Notes: generated from the letters alone by a model not told the origin. A stretch of DNA of 64,000 bases from Hoeflea ulvae (GCF_026619435.1 NZ_JAOVZQ010000001.1:131501-195500), one strand, 5' to 3'. Shown: positions 17,743 to 27,986, numbered from the stretch's first letter. Numbers and translations are program-made.

Positions 17743-18588
17743 ATGGCGATACGGGAACAAATCCAGGCAGCGCTCGGAACATTGCCGGGCGCCGAAAAGA
17801 GGATCGCTCACGCCTTTCTCGCCAATTATCCGAGCATCGGCCTGTCCACCATCGCCGAGCTCGCATCCCTTGCGGGCACCAGCGCACCTTCGGTCCTGCG
17901 CTTTGTCGCGCGGCTGGGTTATGAATCCTATCCGGAGTTTCAGCGCGTCCTGCGCAGCGATGTGCAGGCGCAGCTGATGTCGCCGCTCGAACGCGCCCGC
18001 AGCGCAAGGCAGGTCGCCGACAACCCGGCGCTCAAGGCCAGCTTTGCCGGCATCACCGCCAATCTCGACGCCACCCTGAAAGCCCTGCCCGAAAGCGAGT
18101 TCGAGGCTGCCTGCGACCTGCTCTGCGATCACAAGGCCACCTGCCACTTTCTCGGCGGCCGCTTCACCGATGCCATCGCCGCCTATATGGCCGCGCATCT
18201 CAGGATCATCCGCCCCAATGTACGGCATTTCGGCGGCCAGTCCTCGACATGGCGGGACCAATTGCTCGACGTGCGGCCCGGCGATGTCGCGGTTCTGTTC
18301 GATATCCGCCGCTATCAGTCCGATCTGGTCCGGCTGGGCGAACTGATGGTCGAGCGCAAGGCCCGCATCCTGCTGATCACCGATCCCTGGCTGTCGCCGA
18401 TCGCCCGCTCGGCGCGGGTGGTGCTTCCCTGCGTGGTCGACACCAACCGGACCTGGGATTCAAGCGTGGCCCTGCTGGCGCTGGCCGAGGCGCTGATCGA
18501 CCGTATCGCCCGCGCCCAGTCAGACAGCGCCCGCACCCGCATGCAGACCCTTGAAGACATTCACTGGAACAACTTTTCCGGGCGCTGA
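17743..18588 (+). CDS. RpiR family transcriptional regulator (HTH + SIS)
   Basis: A 281 aa regulator with an N-terminal RpiR helix-turn-helix (SIGLSTIAELASLAGTSAPS, LRFVARLGYESYPEF) and a C-terminal SIS domain (about residues 125-255), which usually senses a phosphosugar but in some members other metabolites. The ATG at 17743 has GGAGG 6 bases upstream; a longer in-frame start at 17683 is less likely. It is divergent from the amidohydrolase-led catabolic operon and flanked by palindromes, so it probably controls that operon. Its TGA shares a base with an in-frame ATG of the next gene. Confidence 0.92.
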   Translation: MAIREQIQAALGTLPGAEKRIAHAFLANYPSIGLSTIAELASLAGTSAPSVLRFVARLGYESYPEFQRVLRSDVQAQLMSPLERARSARQVADNPALKASFAGITANLDATLKALPESEFEAACDLLCDHKATCHFLGGRFTDAIAAYMAAHLRIIRPNVRHFGGQSSTWRDQLLDVRPGDVAVLFDIRRYQSDLVRLGELMVERKARILLITDPWLSPIARSARVVLPCVVDTNRTWDSSVALLALAEALIDRIARAQSDSARTRMQTLEDIHWNNFSGR

Positions 18589-18641
18589 TGCCGGGCACGA
18601 CATGCTTGTGCAAACGGGCCGCATCCAATATCCATCGGAGC

Positions 18642-18971
18642 ATGGACCAACAAACCGCCCTGGACGCATTTTCAGCCCTCAGTCAGGAAACCCGGCTTGC
18701 CGTGTTCCGGCTGCTGGTCGCCGCCGGCCCGGAAGGGCTGGCCTCCGGCGAAATCGGCGAACGGCTGGGCGTGCGCCAGAACACCATGTCGACCAATCTC
18801 GGCATCCTGCTCAAGGCAGGCCTGGTGCGCCGGGTCCGTGACGGCCGCACCGTGCGCTATCACGCCGATCATTCCGGCATCAGCGGCCTCCTGGGATTCC
18901 TGCTCGAGGATTGCTGCGGCGGCAAGCCCGACCTGTGCCAGCCGGTCATTCGCCAGATTTCCTGTTCCTAG
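18642..18971 (+). CDS. ArsR family transcriptional regulator
   Basis: A 109 aa winged-helix regulator of the ArsR/SmtB family: MDQQTALDAFSALSQETRL, then the recognition helix around GVRQNTMSTNLGILLKAGLV, and a wing with RDGRTVRYHAD. The C-terminus carries CCGG and further Cys residues, which may bind a soft metal or metalloid, but no arsenic gene follows. ATG 18642 matches the usual family start although its GGAG is only one base away. An in-frame ATG at 18588 overlaps the rpiR stop (TGATG) and would add 18 residues; this coupled start is a real alternative. Confidence 0.85.
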   Translation: MDQQTALDAFSALSQETRLAVFRLLVAAGPEGLASGEIGERLGVRQNTMSTNLGILLKAGLVRRVRDGRTVRYHADHSGISGLLGFLLEDCCGGKPDLCQPVIRQISCS

Positions 18972-19027
18972 GGCACATCGAAGCCGGCGCTCTGTCCGAA
19001 CTCCTGTCAGCCGGGAACCATTGCGCC

Positions 19028-19813
19028 TCAGGCCGGCGCCGTCACCTTGCGGTAGAGATGCCAGGTTGCATGCCCCATCACCGGCAGCACCAGCAACAGC
19101 CCGACGAACACCGGCAGCAAGGCCAGAAGCGTCGACAGTCCGACGACAAAGCCGAAGGCAAACATCGGCACCGGGTTCTTCAGCACCACCGCGATGCTGG
19201 TGATCATCGCAGTGACGAAATCCACCTCGCGCTCGGCCAGCATCGGAAGCGCGATCACCGTGGTTGAAAACAGCACCGAGGCCAGAAAGGCGCCGACAAT
19301 CGTGCCGACGATCAGAAACCCCCAGCCCTCCGGGGTCGACAGCACGATCTCGACAAAGCGGTCCCAGCTCGAAAACGACTTGAAGCCCAAAAACAGCGCC
19401 AGCAGCAGCCGCACCTGGTAAACCCAGATCCAGAAAATGAACATCACCACAAAGGCCATCCAGCCGAGCTGACGCTCGCGCTGGTGAAACACCTGCGCCA
19501 GGACACCCTTGCGGGTCACCGGCTCGCCCTGTTGCAGCCTTCGGCTGACTTCGTAAAGGCCAACGGCAACGAAGGGGCCGAGCAGGGGAAAGCCGATGGC
19601 CAGGGGGATGATCATCCACGGAGCGCCGATGCGGGTGAGAAACCCGAGGATCAGCCAGCCGCCGAGCATGTAGATGCCGCCGAAGAACAGCCCAAACCCG
19701 GGCTGCGCCCGGAAATCGTTCCAGCCCTGCCTCAGGCTCGCCCGCACATCGCCAAGCGAAATCTCGCGGATCGGCGGCGCGCCTTCGGCCAGCCCTGACG
19801 TGGTGTTGGTCAT
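19028..19813 (-). CDS. DUF2189 family membrane protein
   Basis: A 261 aa integral membrane protein of the DUF2189 family, with about six hydrophobic helices beginning after residue 40 (PGFGLFFGGIYMLGGWLIL). Function is unknown; members often sit near cytochrome oxidase or respiratory genes, not seen here. The ATG at 19813 is preceded by GGGAGGAAGAG, better than the longer frame. It faces the arsR gene convergently with 56 bases between them. Confidence 0.85.
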   Translation of the reverse strand: MTNTTSGLAEGAPPIREISLGDVRASLRQGWNDFRAQPGFGLFFGGIYMLGGWLILGFLTRIGAPWMIIPLAIGFPLLGPFVAVGLYEVSRRLQQGEPVTRKGVLAQVFHQRERQLGWMAFVVMFIFWIWVYQVRLLLALFLGFKSFSSWDRFVEIVLSTPEGWGFLIVGTIVGAFLASVLFSTTVIALPMLAEREVDFVTAMITSIAVVLKNPVPMFAFGFVVGLSTLLALLPVFVGLLLVLPVMGHATWHLYRKVTAPA

Positions 19814-20059
19814 CTCTTCCTCCCTCGCAACCCGATGCTCAGGCTCGTTTGTGCCGAAAATGCCGTCCTCGGGCAATGATCCTGATCAAGCAAGACCGGA
19901 TCGGACACGGCACCGGTTTTGCCGTGGGTCGGGCTCCATGGATGGCCGGCTCTGGCAAAACCCTGCCGGCACACTACCTGTGTGGGATCACCGGCAATCC
20001 TGCGCGCCAGCCGCAGCCTTACCGCGCTCGCTTGCCACCCAACCGTCCGGGGAAATCAA

Positions 20060-20503
20060 ATGTCCGCCATCGTCATTGCCGTGCTCGTGCTTGCCACCGC
20101 ATCGAGCGGCGCCTTTTTCAAGCCCGGCGCCTGGTATCAAAGCCTGCGCCGCCCCTCCTGGACTCCGCCGAACTGGATGTTCCCCGTGGTCTGGACCATT
20201 CTCTACATCGCCATCGGCATTTCCGGCTGGCTGGTCTGGCAGGCCGAAGCCATGGGGCTCGCCATGGCGCTCTGGCTGCTGCAACTGGTGCTCAACGGCG
20301 CCTGGTCCTGGCTGTTTTTCGGCCGCCACCGCATGGACCTGGCCTTCATCGACATTTGCCTGCTGCTCGCAGCCATTGGCGCCTATATCGCCGCCGCCAG
20401 CATGGTCTCGCCGCTGGCTGCCCTGCTGTTCCTGCCCTACGCGGCCTGGGTCATCACCGCAGCCGCCCTCAATCGCGCGGTCTGGCGGCTCAACCCGGTT
20501 TGA
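20060..20503 (+). CDS. tspO: TspO/MBR family protein
   Basis: A 147 aa protein with five transmembrane helices of the tryptophan-rich sensory protein/benzodiazepine receptor family, which binds porphyrins and influences tetrapyrrole-related regulation in alphaproteobacteria. Diagnostic segments are SLRRPSWTPPNWMFPVVWT, NGAWSWLFFGRH and the C-terminal WVITAAALNRAVWRLN. The ATG at 20060, after GGGGAAATCAA, fits the family start; the longer frame would add a non-conserved leader. It lies about 100 bases upstream of ispG on the same strand. Confidence 0.92.
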   Translation: MSAIVIAVLVLATASSGAFFKPGAWYQSLRRPSWTPPNWMFPVVWTILYIAIGISGWLVWQAEAMGLAMALWLLQLVLNGAWSWLFFGRHRMDLAFIDICLLLAAIGAYIAAASMVSPLAALLFLPYAAWVITAAALNRAVWRLNPV

Positions 20504-20606
20504 CCGGACTGTCATCATCAAACCGCTTTCAATTCGACAGTTGCCGTTTTAGAAAGTGGCCGCGGTAGGTCCGGAGCCTGCCGCAGACTGCAACCCGAGG
20601 CCGCCT

Positions 20607-21848
20607 ATGACCATTTCTCCCTTTGTTGACCCGCAAACCCGCCGTTCCAGCGTCGCGGTGGATGTCGGCGGCGTGTTGGTGGGCGGCGGCGCGCCGGTGG
20701 TTGTGCAGTCGATGACCAATACCGATACCGCCGATGTCGATGCCACCGTGGCCCAGGTCGCGGCTTTGCACCGCGCCGGCTCCGAGATCGTCCGCATCAC
20801 CGTCGACCGCGACGAAAGTGCGGCCGCAGTGCCGAAAATCCGTGACCGGTTGGAGCGGCTCGGCCTCGACATCCCGCTGATCGGCGATTTTCACTATATC
20901 GGCCACACGCTGCTGGCCGATCACCCCGCCTGTGCCGAGGCGCTGGCAAAATACCGGATCAATCCGGGCAATGTCGGCTTCAAGGACAAGAAGGACCGCC
21001 AGTTCATCGAGATCATCGAAATGGCGATCCGTTACTCCAAGCCGGTTCGCATCGGCGTCAACTGGGGCTCGCTCGACCAGGTGCTGCTGACCCGGCTGAT
21101 GGACGAGAATGCCGCAAACGGCTCGCCGCTCTCGGCCCGTGACATCACCCGCGAAGCCATCATCCAGTCGGCGCTGCATTCGGCCGCTCTGGCAGAGGAA
21201 ACCGGGCTTGCCCGCAACCGCATCATCCTGTCGGCCAAGGTGAGCCAGGTGCAGGACCTGATCGCGGTCTATTCGGAACTGGCGCGCCGCTCCGACCATG
21301 CGCTGCATCTGGGGCTGACCGAAGCCGGCATGGGATCGAAAGGCATCGTCGCCTCCGCCGCCGCCATGGGCATCATTCTGCAGGCCGGGATCGGCGACAC
21401 CATCCGGGTCTCGCTGACGCCCGAGCCGGGCGGCGACCGCTCGCGCGAAGTCATCGTCGCCCAGGAATTGCTGCAGGTCATGGGCTTCCGGCAGTTTGTC
21501 CCGGTGGTTGCCGCCTGCCCCGGCTGCGGCCGCACCACCTCGACCGTGTTCCAGCAACTGGCCCGCACCATCGAGGACGACCTCAGGCGCAACATGCCGC
21601 TCTGGCGCGACAAATATCCCGGCGTCGAGGGGCTGCAGGTCGCGGTCATGGGCTGCATCGTCAATGGCCCCGGCGAATCCAAGCATGCCGATATCGGCAT
21701 TTCCCTGCCCGGCACCGGCGAGAGCCCGGCTGCCCCGGTGTTCATCGACGGAAAGAAGGCCGGCACCTTGCGCGGCCCGAAGATCGCCGAGGACTTCCAG
21801 GTGATGGTCGCCGACTATATCGAGAAGCGTTTCGGCAAGGGCGAATAG
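20607..21848 (+). CDS. ispG: 4-hydroxy-3-methylbut-2-enyl diphosphate synthase
   Basis: IspG (GcpE) converts methylerythritol cyclodiphosphate to HMBPP in the MEP isoprenoid pathway using a 4Fe-4S cluster. The 413 aa product has the TIM-barrel N-terminal part ([28 protein letters not shown]) and the C-terminal iron-sulfur domain with cluster cysteines in ACPGCGRTT and [14 protein letters not shown] 20607 begins MTISPF, in line with family starts. Isoprenoid supply is also represented by ispA 4 kb away. It is followed by a cupin gene after 35 bases. Confidence 0.96.
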   Translation: MTISPFVDPQTRRSSVAVDVGGVLVGGGAPVVVQSMTNTDTADVDATVAQVAALHRAGSEIVRITVDRDESAAAVPKIRDRLERLGLDIPLIGDFHYIGHTLLADHPACAEALAKYRINPGNVGFKDKKDRQFIEIIEMAIRYSKPVRIGVNWGSLDQVLLTRLMDENAANGSPLSARDITREAIIQSALHSAALAEETGLARNRIILSAKVSQVQDLIAVYSELARRSDHALHLGLTEAGMGSKGIVASAAAMGIILQAGIGDTIRVSLTPEPGGDRSREVIVAQELLQVMGFRQFVPVVAACPGCGRTTSTVFQQLARTIEDDLRRNMPLWRDKYPGVEGLQVAVMGCIVNGPGESKHADIGISLPGTGESPAAPVFIDGKKAGTLRGPKIAEDFQVMVADYIEKRFGKGE

Positions 21849-21883
21849 CGGCTGGTGTGTGCCGCAAGCGGTGGGAGCATGCG

Positions 21884-22354
21884 ATGCCAAGGATCGAACC
21901 CGACAGCGCCCTTGCGCAGCAGCATGTTGACGATGCGGAGGATCCCTATGGGCTGGGATCCTATGACGCCGTGCTGTTGGGCGACACCGGCGGCCTGACC
22001 CAGTTCGGCGCGGTGCTTGAAACGCTTCATCCAGGCTCCCGATCCTCCCGTCAGCACTGGCACGAAAACGAGGACGAATTCATCTACATGATCTCGGGCG
22101 AAGTCGTGCTGCTTGAGGATGATCGGGAAACGGTGCTGGTTGCGGGCGACGCGGCCACATTCAAGGCTGGCGTGCCGGTGGCCCATTGCCTGCAGAACCG
22201 AAGCGCCGATCCTGCCAGCTATCTGGTTGTCGGAACCCGCGCAGGGCGTGATGTCTGCCACTATCGCGATGATGGATCGCGGGTCGAACGCGATGGCCCC
22301 AGGCGCAAGGTCGTCAACGCGCAGGGCGAAGTGATCCGCGAATTCGAGCGCTGA
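21884..22354 (+). CDS. Cupin domain protein
   Basis: A 156 aa single-domain cupin. The first cupin motif (SRQHWHENEDEFIYMISGE) supplies the usual His-His-Glu metal ligands, and the second motif follows at residues about 88-105 (DAATFKAGVPVAHCLQN). No enzyme-specific signature is visible; such proteins are often sugar- or acid-binding stress proteins. GGGAG lies upstream of ATG 21884. It follows ispG closely on the same strand and may share its transcript; a functional link is not evident. Confidence 0.82.
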   Translation: MPRIEPDSALAQQHVDDAEDPYGLGSYDAVLLGDTGGLTQFGAVLETLHPGSRSSRQHWHENEDEFIYMISGEVVLLEDDRETVLVAGDAATFKAGVPVAHCLQNRSADPASYLVVGTRAGRDVCHYRDDGSRVERDGPRRKVVNAQGEVIREFER

Positions 22355-22391
22355 GCCTTTGCGCCACAGCTTCCGGCCGTCTCGCCCGATC

Positions 22392-24875
22392 TCAGGCGGC
22401 GTTGACGCCATAATGCGCCGACGGCAGCCAGCGATCGATCATGGCGCCGAGTTTTTCCGGCGAGATCGGCTTGGACAGGTAATCCGTCATGCCCGCGGCA
22501 AGGCACTGGTCCTTGTCACCCTTGAGCGAATGCGCGGTGACTGCGATGATCGGCGTCGGCGCACGCCCCTCCCGGGTTTCGATCGCGCGGATTTCGGCGG
22601 TGGCCTCCAGGCCGCTGAGCTCGGGCATGGACACATCCATCAGCACCAGCGCCGGGCGCAGCTCGTCCCACAGCCGGACGGCCTCGCGCCCGTTGACGGC
22701 CAGCCGGTTGGCATATCCCATTCCATCCAGCGTCTGCTGGAACACGATCTGGTTGATCGCATTGTCTTCGGCCACCAGCACCAGCGGCTCGGTGCGGCTC
22801 GCAGCGGCAGGCGGCGTCGGATCAGGCACCACGGCCGGCGCAGCGGCGGGCCGCGAAGACCGGGAGGCCTCGGCTGCAGCCGGCACCGGCGCGTCCGTGA
22901 CCGGATCGGCCTCGGTGACGAACTGGTGCAGCGCCGCCTGGACGACCTTGCGCAGCTGCGCGGTGCGAACCGGCTTGGTCAATTGCGCGAATATGTCGAG
23001 ATCTCGCAGGGCCTCGAGCTGGTCCGCCTGGTCGACCGAAGACAGCACCAGGATCGGCGTCTGGCTGATGCGCGGGTCGGAGCGGATCATCCCGGCAACT
23101 TCTGCGCCCGACATTCCCGGCATCTGGAAATCGAGCACCACGAGATCGATGCCGATGTCGAGTTTCGAGCGCGCGTGCCGCAACAGGTCGAGCCCGATCT
23201 CGCCGCCTTCCACGGCCACGCAATCGAAACCCCAGTCGCGAATCTGTTCGGTCAGGATCATCCGGTTGATGGCATTGTCGTCGATCACCAGCACCCGCCG
23301 GCCGGGCAATTGCTGCGCCGCCTCATCCTTGACGCTGGCATCGCCATAGACATCCATCTCGATGGTGAAGCTGAAAGTCGATCCGACGCCGGGTTCGCTT
23401 TCGACCTCGATCCTGCCGCCCATGAGCTCCACCAGCCGGGTGGCGATCGCCAGTCCGAGACCGGTCCCTTCGTGTTTGCGGGTCGAGGATCCGTCCACCT
23501 GGCTGAACTTGTCGAAAATGCTGTCGAGCTTTTCGGGCGGGATCCCGATACCGGTGTCGCGCACCGCGATGGAAATCGACAGCCGCTCCGGCCGGTCCAC
23601 CTTTTCGGTCACCCGCCAGTTGATGTCGACCATGACATGACCCTGTTCGGTGAATTTGACCGCATTGCCGACCAGGTTGGTCAGCACCTGCCTGATCCGG
23701 CCCGGGTCGCCGATCAGCTTGTCCGGCAGCCCGGGGGCGACGCGGACCACCAGTTCGATGTCCTTCTCGACCACCCGTGACGACATCAGGGTGGCGACAT
23801 CCTCGGTGGTGTCGACCAGGTTGAACGGTTTCGGATTGAGCACCAGCTGGCCGGCATCGATCTTGGAAAAATCGAGGATGTCGTTGATGATCTCCAGAAG
23901 CGCGTTGCCCGACTTGAGGATCACATCGGTGAAGGTGCGCTGGCGAGTGTCGAGCTCCGTCCGGGTCAAGAGCTCGGCCATGCCCAGCACCCCGTTCATC
24001 GGCGTACGGATTTCGTGGCTCATCGTTGCCAGGAATTCGGATTTCGCCCTGTCGCCCTGCTTGGCCTTGGTCAGGGCGGCATCAACCTCGCGGGTCTTGC
24101 TCTGCAGGCGGGTGATCATCTGCCGAATGATGATGTCGATGGGCACGAACACGCCGAGCCCCAGCACCAGCAGCAGCCCTATGGTTGCCAGGAGATACCG
24201 CTGAAGCAGTTCCCCCTGGGCCAGCGACAGATTGGCCAGGTAGTCGCGGAACTGATCCTGCACATAAAGATTGGTCGGCCGGATGATTTCCTCGTAGAGC
24301 GCAAAGATCTCCCGGCCCGCCCAATAGATATCCTGCTTCGTCCGGATCGCATCCAGGCGCTCGGACGCCAGCAGCTGCGTATGATGCAGAAACGGGTCCT
24401 TGTTGGTCATGTAGCGTGATTTGGACTGGATTTTCTGGATCAGGCTGGCCGGCGCGCCGAGCCATTCGCTTCTGAGCTGCTCAAGCTCGATCCGGGTTTT
24501 CTCGAATCGGAACTCCAGGCTCGACACCGCCGACAACAGGTCCGGATCAACCGTCATGGCGGCGAGGATCCTGCGCTTTTCGGCAAGCGTCGCATTGGCG
24601 AGCCGCGGATCCTGGTAGGTCTGGTACTCACTATAGGTCTGGGCCAGCCGGCTGCTGCGGTCGGCAATCATGCTGATCGCCTGGTCGACCTTGGCGAAGC
24701 GTTCCGACAGGACCCCGATCTGCTGGATCGATATGTTGCGCTGTTTCTGCTCGGCAAAGAAGAAGGCGCAAATGATCCCGATAGCGGCCAATGACACGAT
24801 GTAACCGACGCGCAGCGAAATGATCGACCGCCGCGCGACTGCGGTTTCATCCTGATCTTTGCGTATATCTGTCAT
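22392..24875 (-). CDS. Hybrid sensor histidine kinase with two receiver domains
   Basis: An 827 aa membrane kinase. It has a transmembrane helix at about residues 20-41, an extracytoplasmic helical sensor region to about 215, and a second helix at about 218-245. A short linker follows, then HisKA with the phospho-accepting His in ATMSHEIRTPMNG, and an HATPase with N box, DTGIGIP and GTGLGLAI. Two receiver domains follow: one with IDDNAIN and the acceptor Asp in VVLDFQMPGM, one with AEDNAIN and VLMDVSMPEL. No HPt domain is fused, so phosphorelay onward needs a separate partner. The input signal is unknown. Confidence 0.93.
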   Translation of the reverse strand: MTDIRKDQDETAVARRSIISLRVGYIVSLAAIGIICAFFFAEQKQRNISIQQIGVLSERFAKVDQAISMIADRSSRLAQTYSEYQTYQDPRLANATLAEKRRILAAMTVDPDLLSAVSSLEFRFEKTRIELEQLRSEWLGAPASLIQKIQSKSRYMTNKDPFLHHTQLLASERLDAIRTKQDIYWAGREIFALYEEIIRPTNLYVQDQFRDYLANLSLAQGELLQRYLLATIGLLLVLGLGVFVPIDIIIRQMITRLQSKTREVDAALTKAKQGDRAKSEFLATMSHEIRTPMNGVLGMAELLTRTELDTRQRTFTDVILKSGNALLEIINDILDFSKIDAGQLVLNPKPFNLVDTTEDVATLMSSRVVEKDIELVVRVAPGLPDKLIGDPGRIRQVLTNLVGNAVKFTEQGHVMVDINWRVTEKVDRPERLSISIAVRDTGIGIPPEKLDSIFDKFSQVDGSSTRKHEGTGLGLAIATRLVELMGGRIEVESEPGVGSTFSFTIEMDVYGDASVKDEAAQQLPGRRVLVIDDNAINRMILTEQIRDWGFDCVAVEGGEIGLDLLRHARSKLDIGIDLVVLDFQMPGMSGAEVAGMIRSDPRISQTPILVLSSVDQADQLEALRDLDIFAQLTKPVRTAQLRKVVQAALHQFVTEADPVTDAPVPAAAEASRSSRPAAAPAVVPDPTPPAAASRTEPLVLVAEDNAINQIVFQQTLDGMGYANRLAVNGREAVRLWDELRPALVLMDVSMPELSGLEATAEIRAIETREGRAPTPIIAVTAHSLKGDKDQCLAAGMTDYLSKPISPEKLGAMIDRWLPSAHYGVNAA

Positions 24876-24985
24876 GATTCTGGCAATACCCGTTTTGCGA
24901 GGATACTGCCGCCAGTTGGTTAATAAACATGTATGAAAAATTGTAGAATCAGACCGATTTTTTCACCATCGCGCCGTCCGGCAGC

Positions 24986-25903
24986 CTACCGGTCACGGCT
25001 CGCGATGAATTTGGCAGCCTGCTTGAGCGCAGCCGCCCGGGCGCCGAAGGGATCAAGCAGCGAGGCCGCCTCTTCAACCAGGCAATCCAGCCGCGACCGG
25101 ACCGCGTCATTGCCATGCAACGACACCAGCGTCCCCTTGCCGCGACCCGCATCCTTGCCCGTCGCCTTGCCCATGGTGGCCGCATCCGAGGTCACGTCGA
25201 GCAGGTCGTCGGCGATCTGGAAGGCAAGCCCGACAACTTCGCCAAACCGGGTCATCCGCGCCAGCGTTTCGCTGTCGGCGCCGGCGGCAATCGCCCCTGC
25301 GGCGCAGGCATAGCGCAGCAGCGCGCCGGTCTTCATCGCCTGCAGCCGCAGGATGCCGGCCTCATCCGGTCTCGTCTGCTCGGCATGAAGGTCAAGCGTC
25401 TGCCCGCCAACCATGCCGCCCACGCCCGCCGCCCGCGCCAGCTGGTTGATCAGCGTGAGCTTGACCTCCGCCGGCAATTGCGTCTCGGGCGCCGACAGGA
25501 TGTCGAAAGCCAGGGTCAGCAGCGCGTCACCGGCCAGGATCGCCGTCGCCTCGTCAAAGGCGATGTGCACGGTCGGCTGGCCGCGCCGGAGGTCGTCGTC
25601 ATCCATGGCCGGCAGGTCATCATGGATCAGCGAATAGCAATGAATGCACTCAAGCGCGGCCGCGACCCTTGCGGCCGCCTGATGCGGCACGCCCAGCAGC
25701 TTGGCGCTCTCGATCACCAGGAACGGCCGCAGCCGCTTGCCGCCATTGAGCACGCCGTGGCGCATCGCCGAAATCAGCTGGTCCGGCCGGGCAATCTCGC
25801 CCGCAAGCGGAACCGGCGACAACAGCGATTCGAGCAAGGCCGCCACCTCCCTTGCCGTGGCGTCAAGCTGCTCTGCGAAACTGTCTGTCTGAATGCTGGT
25901 CAT
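24986..25903 (-). CDS. ispA: Polyprenyl (farnesyl) diphosphate synthase
   Basis: A 305 aa trans-prenyltransferase that condenses DMAPP/GPP with IPP. The first Asp-rich motif (DDLPAMDDDDLRRGQPT) and the second (FQIADDLLD) are intact, as are GGKRLRP and KTGALL. The length and the DDLPAMDDD form suggest farnesyl rather than long-chain synthesis; a geranylgeranyl product cannot be excluded. The ATG at 25903 starts MTSIQTD, and the longer in-frame extension is not conserved in type. It is divergent from mtgA. Confidence 0.92.
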   Translation of the reverse strand: MTSIQTDSFAEQLDATAREVAALLESLLSPVPLAGEIARPDQLISAMRHGVLNGGKRLRPFLVIESAKLLGVPHQAAARVAAALECIHCYSLIHDDLPAMDDDDLRRGQPTVHIAFDEATAILAGDALLTLAFDILSAPETQLPAEVKLTLINQLARAAGVGGMVGGQTLDLHAEQTRPDEAGILRLQAMKTGALLRYACAAGAIAAGADSETLARMTRFGEVVGLAFQIADDLLDVTSDAATMGKATGKDAGRGKGTLVSLHGNDAVRSRLDCLVEEAASLLDPFGARAAALKQAAKFIASRDR

Positions 25904-26044
25904 TGCGGTCTCTTGCCATGACGCGCGGCGGGCGGCAACGGTTTGTTTGTCCGCAAAGGGGCTCGAATGCAGCCCTGGAGCGGCCGTCCCGGCATCTGCC
26001 GTGCCACCACGGGTCTGGCGTTGCGCCACCAAGCTCGTTAAGAG

Positions 26045-26836
26045 ATGCCTGAAAATCGGCGCCTTGGGCGTCTCGCGCGCAGGGCAAGCCAGGTGACCAC
26101 ACGAAAACGCCAATCAAACCCGCAATCCAGGCAGTCGGACGCCCGGCCACGCCGTTCGCCGCTGCGGCGGATCCTGGCCTGGATCCTGGCGCTGGTCTTT
26201 GCCGTGATTGCCCTTCCCTATCTGCTGATCCCGCTTTACGCGCTGCCGCAGCTGCATCCGGTCTCCACTTTGATGCTGAGCGAGATCGTCACCGGCCGGT
26301 CCTATGAGCGGCAATGGGTCGATTTCGACCAGATCGCCCCGGTGCTGGTCCAGTCGGTGATGATGTCCGAGGATGGCCAGTACTGCGCCCATTCCGGCGT
26401 CGACTGGGAGGCGCTCAACCTGGTCATCGACGATGCGCTGGAAGGCGAAGCCACCCGCGGCGCCAGCACCATTCCGATGCAGACCGCAAAGAACCTGTTC
26501 CTGCCCTCCACCCGGTCGGTGCTGCGCAAGGCGCTCGAAATTCCCCTGGCCATGGCGATGGACCTGGTGTGGTCGAAACGGCGGCTGATGGAGATCTATC
26601 TCAACATCGCCGAATGGGCTCCCGGCGTTTACGGTGTCGAGGCTGCGGCACAGGCCTATTTCGGCGTGCCGGCTGCAAAGCTCTCCCGCCGCCAGGCCGC
26701 ATTGCTGGCGGTCACCCTGCCAAACCCGATCAAGCGCAACGCTGCCAATCCCTCGCGCAACATGACCCGGCTCGCCGGCGTCATCGAGAAACGCGCCAGC
26801 CAGTCCGGCGCCTACATCAAATGTCTTTATGATTGA
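26045..26836 (+). CDS. mtgA: Monofunctional peptidoglycan glycosyltransferase
   Basis: MtgA polymerises lipid II glycan chains at the inner membrane. The product (263 aa from the ATG; about 247 from a GTG at 26093) has a basic N-terminal tail and one membrane anchor ([20 protein letters not shown]). The family 51 motifs are all present: catalytic Glu in [28 protein letters not shown], and [14 protein letters not shown]. The exact start is uncertain. In rhizobia mtgA commonly lies near rpmF, as it does here. Confidence 0.94.
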   Translation: MPENRRLGRLARRASQVTTRKRQSNPQSRQSDARPRRSPLRRILAWILALVFAVIALPYLLIPLYALPQLHPVSTLMLSEIVTGRSYERQWVDFDQIAPVLVQSVMMSEDGQYCAHSGVDWEALNLVIDDALEGEATRGASTIPMQTAKNLFLPSTRSVLRKALEIPLAMAMDLVWSKRRLMEIYLNIAEWAPGVYGVEAAAQAYFGVPAAKLSRRQAALLAVTLPNPIKRNAANPSRNMTRLAGVIEKRASQSGAYIKCLYD

Positions 26837-26909
26837 GTTCAACCAATTTGGCTTTTCCGGCCTCCCTGCCCGTGGCATGACGTGAGCCCGCACAGCAGGA
26901 GACATGATC

Positions 26910-27557
26910 ATGACCGACCCGGTGCTCTATATCGGCAACAAGAACTACTCGTCCTGGTCGTTCAGGCCCTGGATCGGCCTGCGTGCCACCGGAATCGCCT
27001 TTGAGGAACGGCTGGTGCCGTTCGACATGGCCGCCGGCAATCCTGCGTTCAGGAGCTTCTCGCCCACCGGCAAGGTTCCGGTTCTGATCGATGGCGATCT
27101 GACCATCTGGGAATCACTGGCCATTCTCGATCACGCCGCCCGCAGCCATCCCGAGGCGGGCCTGTGGCCGGAAAACCCGGCGCATCGCAGCATGGCGATG
27201 GCGATGAGCGCCGAGATGATGTCCTCCTTTCCGGCCCTGCGCTCGGCCTGCCCGATGAACATGCGGCGGACGCGCCGGCCGATCGAGGTCACGCCCGCCC
27301 TGCAGGCGGATGTGGACCGCATCCAGTCGCTGTGGAGCGATTGCCTCAGGCAGAGCGGCGGTCCCTTCCTGTTCGGTCGCTTTTCCATCGCCGACGCCAT
27401 GTTCGCCCCGGTGGTCAACCGTCTCGATGTCTATGCCTTCGAGACCAGTGCCGTGGTGGCCGATTACATGGCCGCAATGAAAGCCCTGCCGGCCTGGCGC
27501 GAGTGGGAAGCCGCGGGCCGCGCCGAGCCGTGGGTGGTGGAAGAGGACGAAGCCTGA
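26910..27557 (+). CDS. Glutathione S-transferase family protein
   Basis: A 215 aa GST. The thioredoxin-like N-terminal domain starts [17 protein letters not shown], with a probable catalytic Ser in YSSWS, and the glutathione-binding [10 protein letters not shown] and WESLAI. The helical C-terminal domain follows, with [16 protein letters not shown]. Two in-frame ATGs compete: 26904 (3 bases from AGGAG) and 26910 (9 bases from it); the second is preferred. It lies between mtgA and rpmF. Confidence 0.9.
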   Translation: MTDPVLYIGNKNYSSWSFRPWIGLRATGIAFEERLVPFDMAAGNPAFRSFSPTGKVPVLIDGDLTIWESLAILDHAARSHPEAGLWPENPAHRSMAMAMSAEMMSSFPALRSACPMNMRRTRRPIEVTPALQADVDRIQSLWSDCLRQSGGPFLFGRFSIADAMFAPVVNRLDVYAFETSAVVADYMAAMKALPAWREWEAAGRAEPWVVEEDEA

Positions 27558-27735
27558 GGCTCAGGCTGAAACCGGCCGGGGCCCGGCAGGGCCTGAGTCA
27601 AAAAAATGCGGGCCCCGCTGGTCAAACACCGAAATGCCATGTATAAGCCCGGCAAATTTCCGAAATCGGCATGTGTCAGTTTCGGCCCTTGGGTCGACCG
27701 TTGGACATGCCTTGAAAGTTGAACTGGAGTTCGTC

Positions 27736-27921
27736 ATGGCTGTTCCAAAGCGTAAAACCACCCCGTCCAAGCGCGGCATGCGCCGCTCCGCCGACGCCCT
27801 CAAGGCCCCGACCTATGTCGAGGACAAGAATTCCGGCGAACTGCGCCGTCCGCACCACATCGACCTGAAGACAGGCATGTATCGCGGCCGCCAGGTTCTG
27901 ACGCCAAAAGAAAGCGCCTGA
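27736..27921 (+). CDS. rpmF: 50S ribosomal protein L32
   Basis: A 61 aa large-subunit ribosomal protein: starts [18 protein letters not shown] and ends in the usual rhizobial [15 protein letters not shown]. It lacks the zinc-binding cysteine pairs found in some L32 forms, so it is a Cys-less type. GGAG lies upstream of the ATG, and a strong hairpin terminator follows 38 bases after the stop. Confidence 0.95.
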   Translation: MAVPKRKTTPSKRGMRRSADALKAPTYVEDKNSGELRRPHHIDLKTGMYRGRQVLTPKESA

Positions 27922-27958
27922 GCTTCCAAAAGCTTCCAGGGTTTGATGCCTTGGCTTG

Positions 27959-27986
27959 AAAGCCGGTCCTTCAGGGGCCGGCTTTT
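27959..27986 (+). terminator. Rho-independent terminator of rpmF
   Basis: AAAGCCGG (27959-27966) pairs with CCGGCTTTT (27978-27986) around an 11-base loop. The right arm ends in a short T run. It sits about 37 bases past the rpmF stop. Confidence 0.7.
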
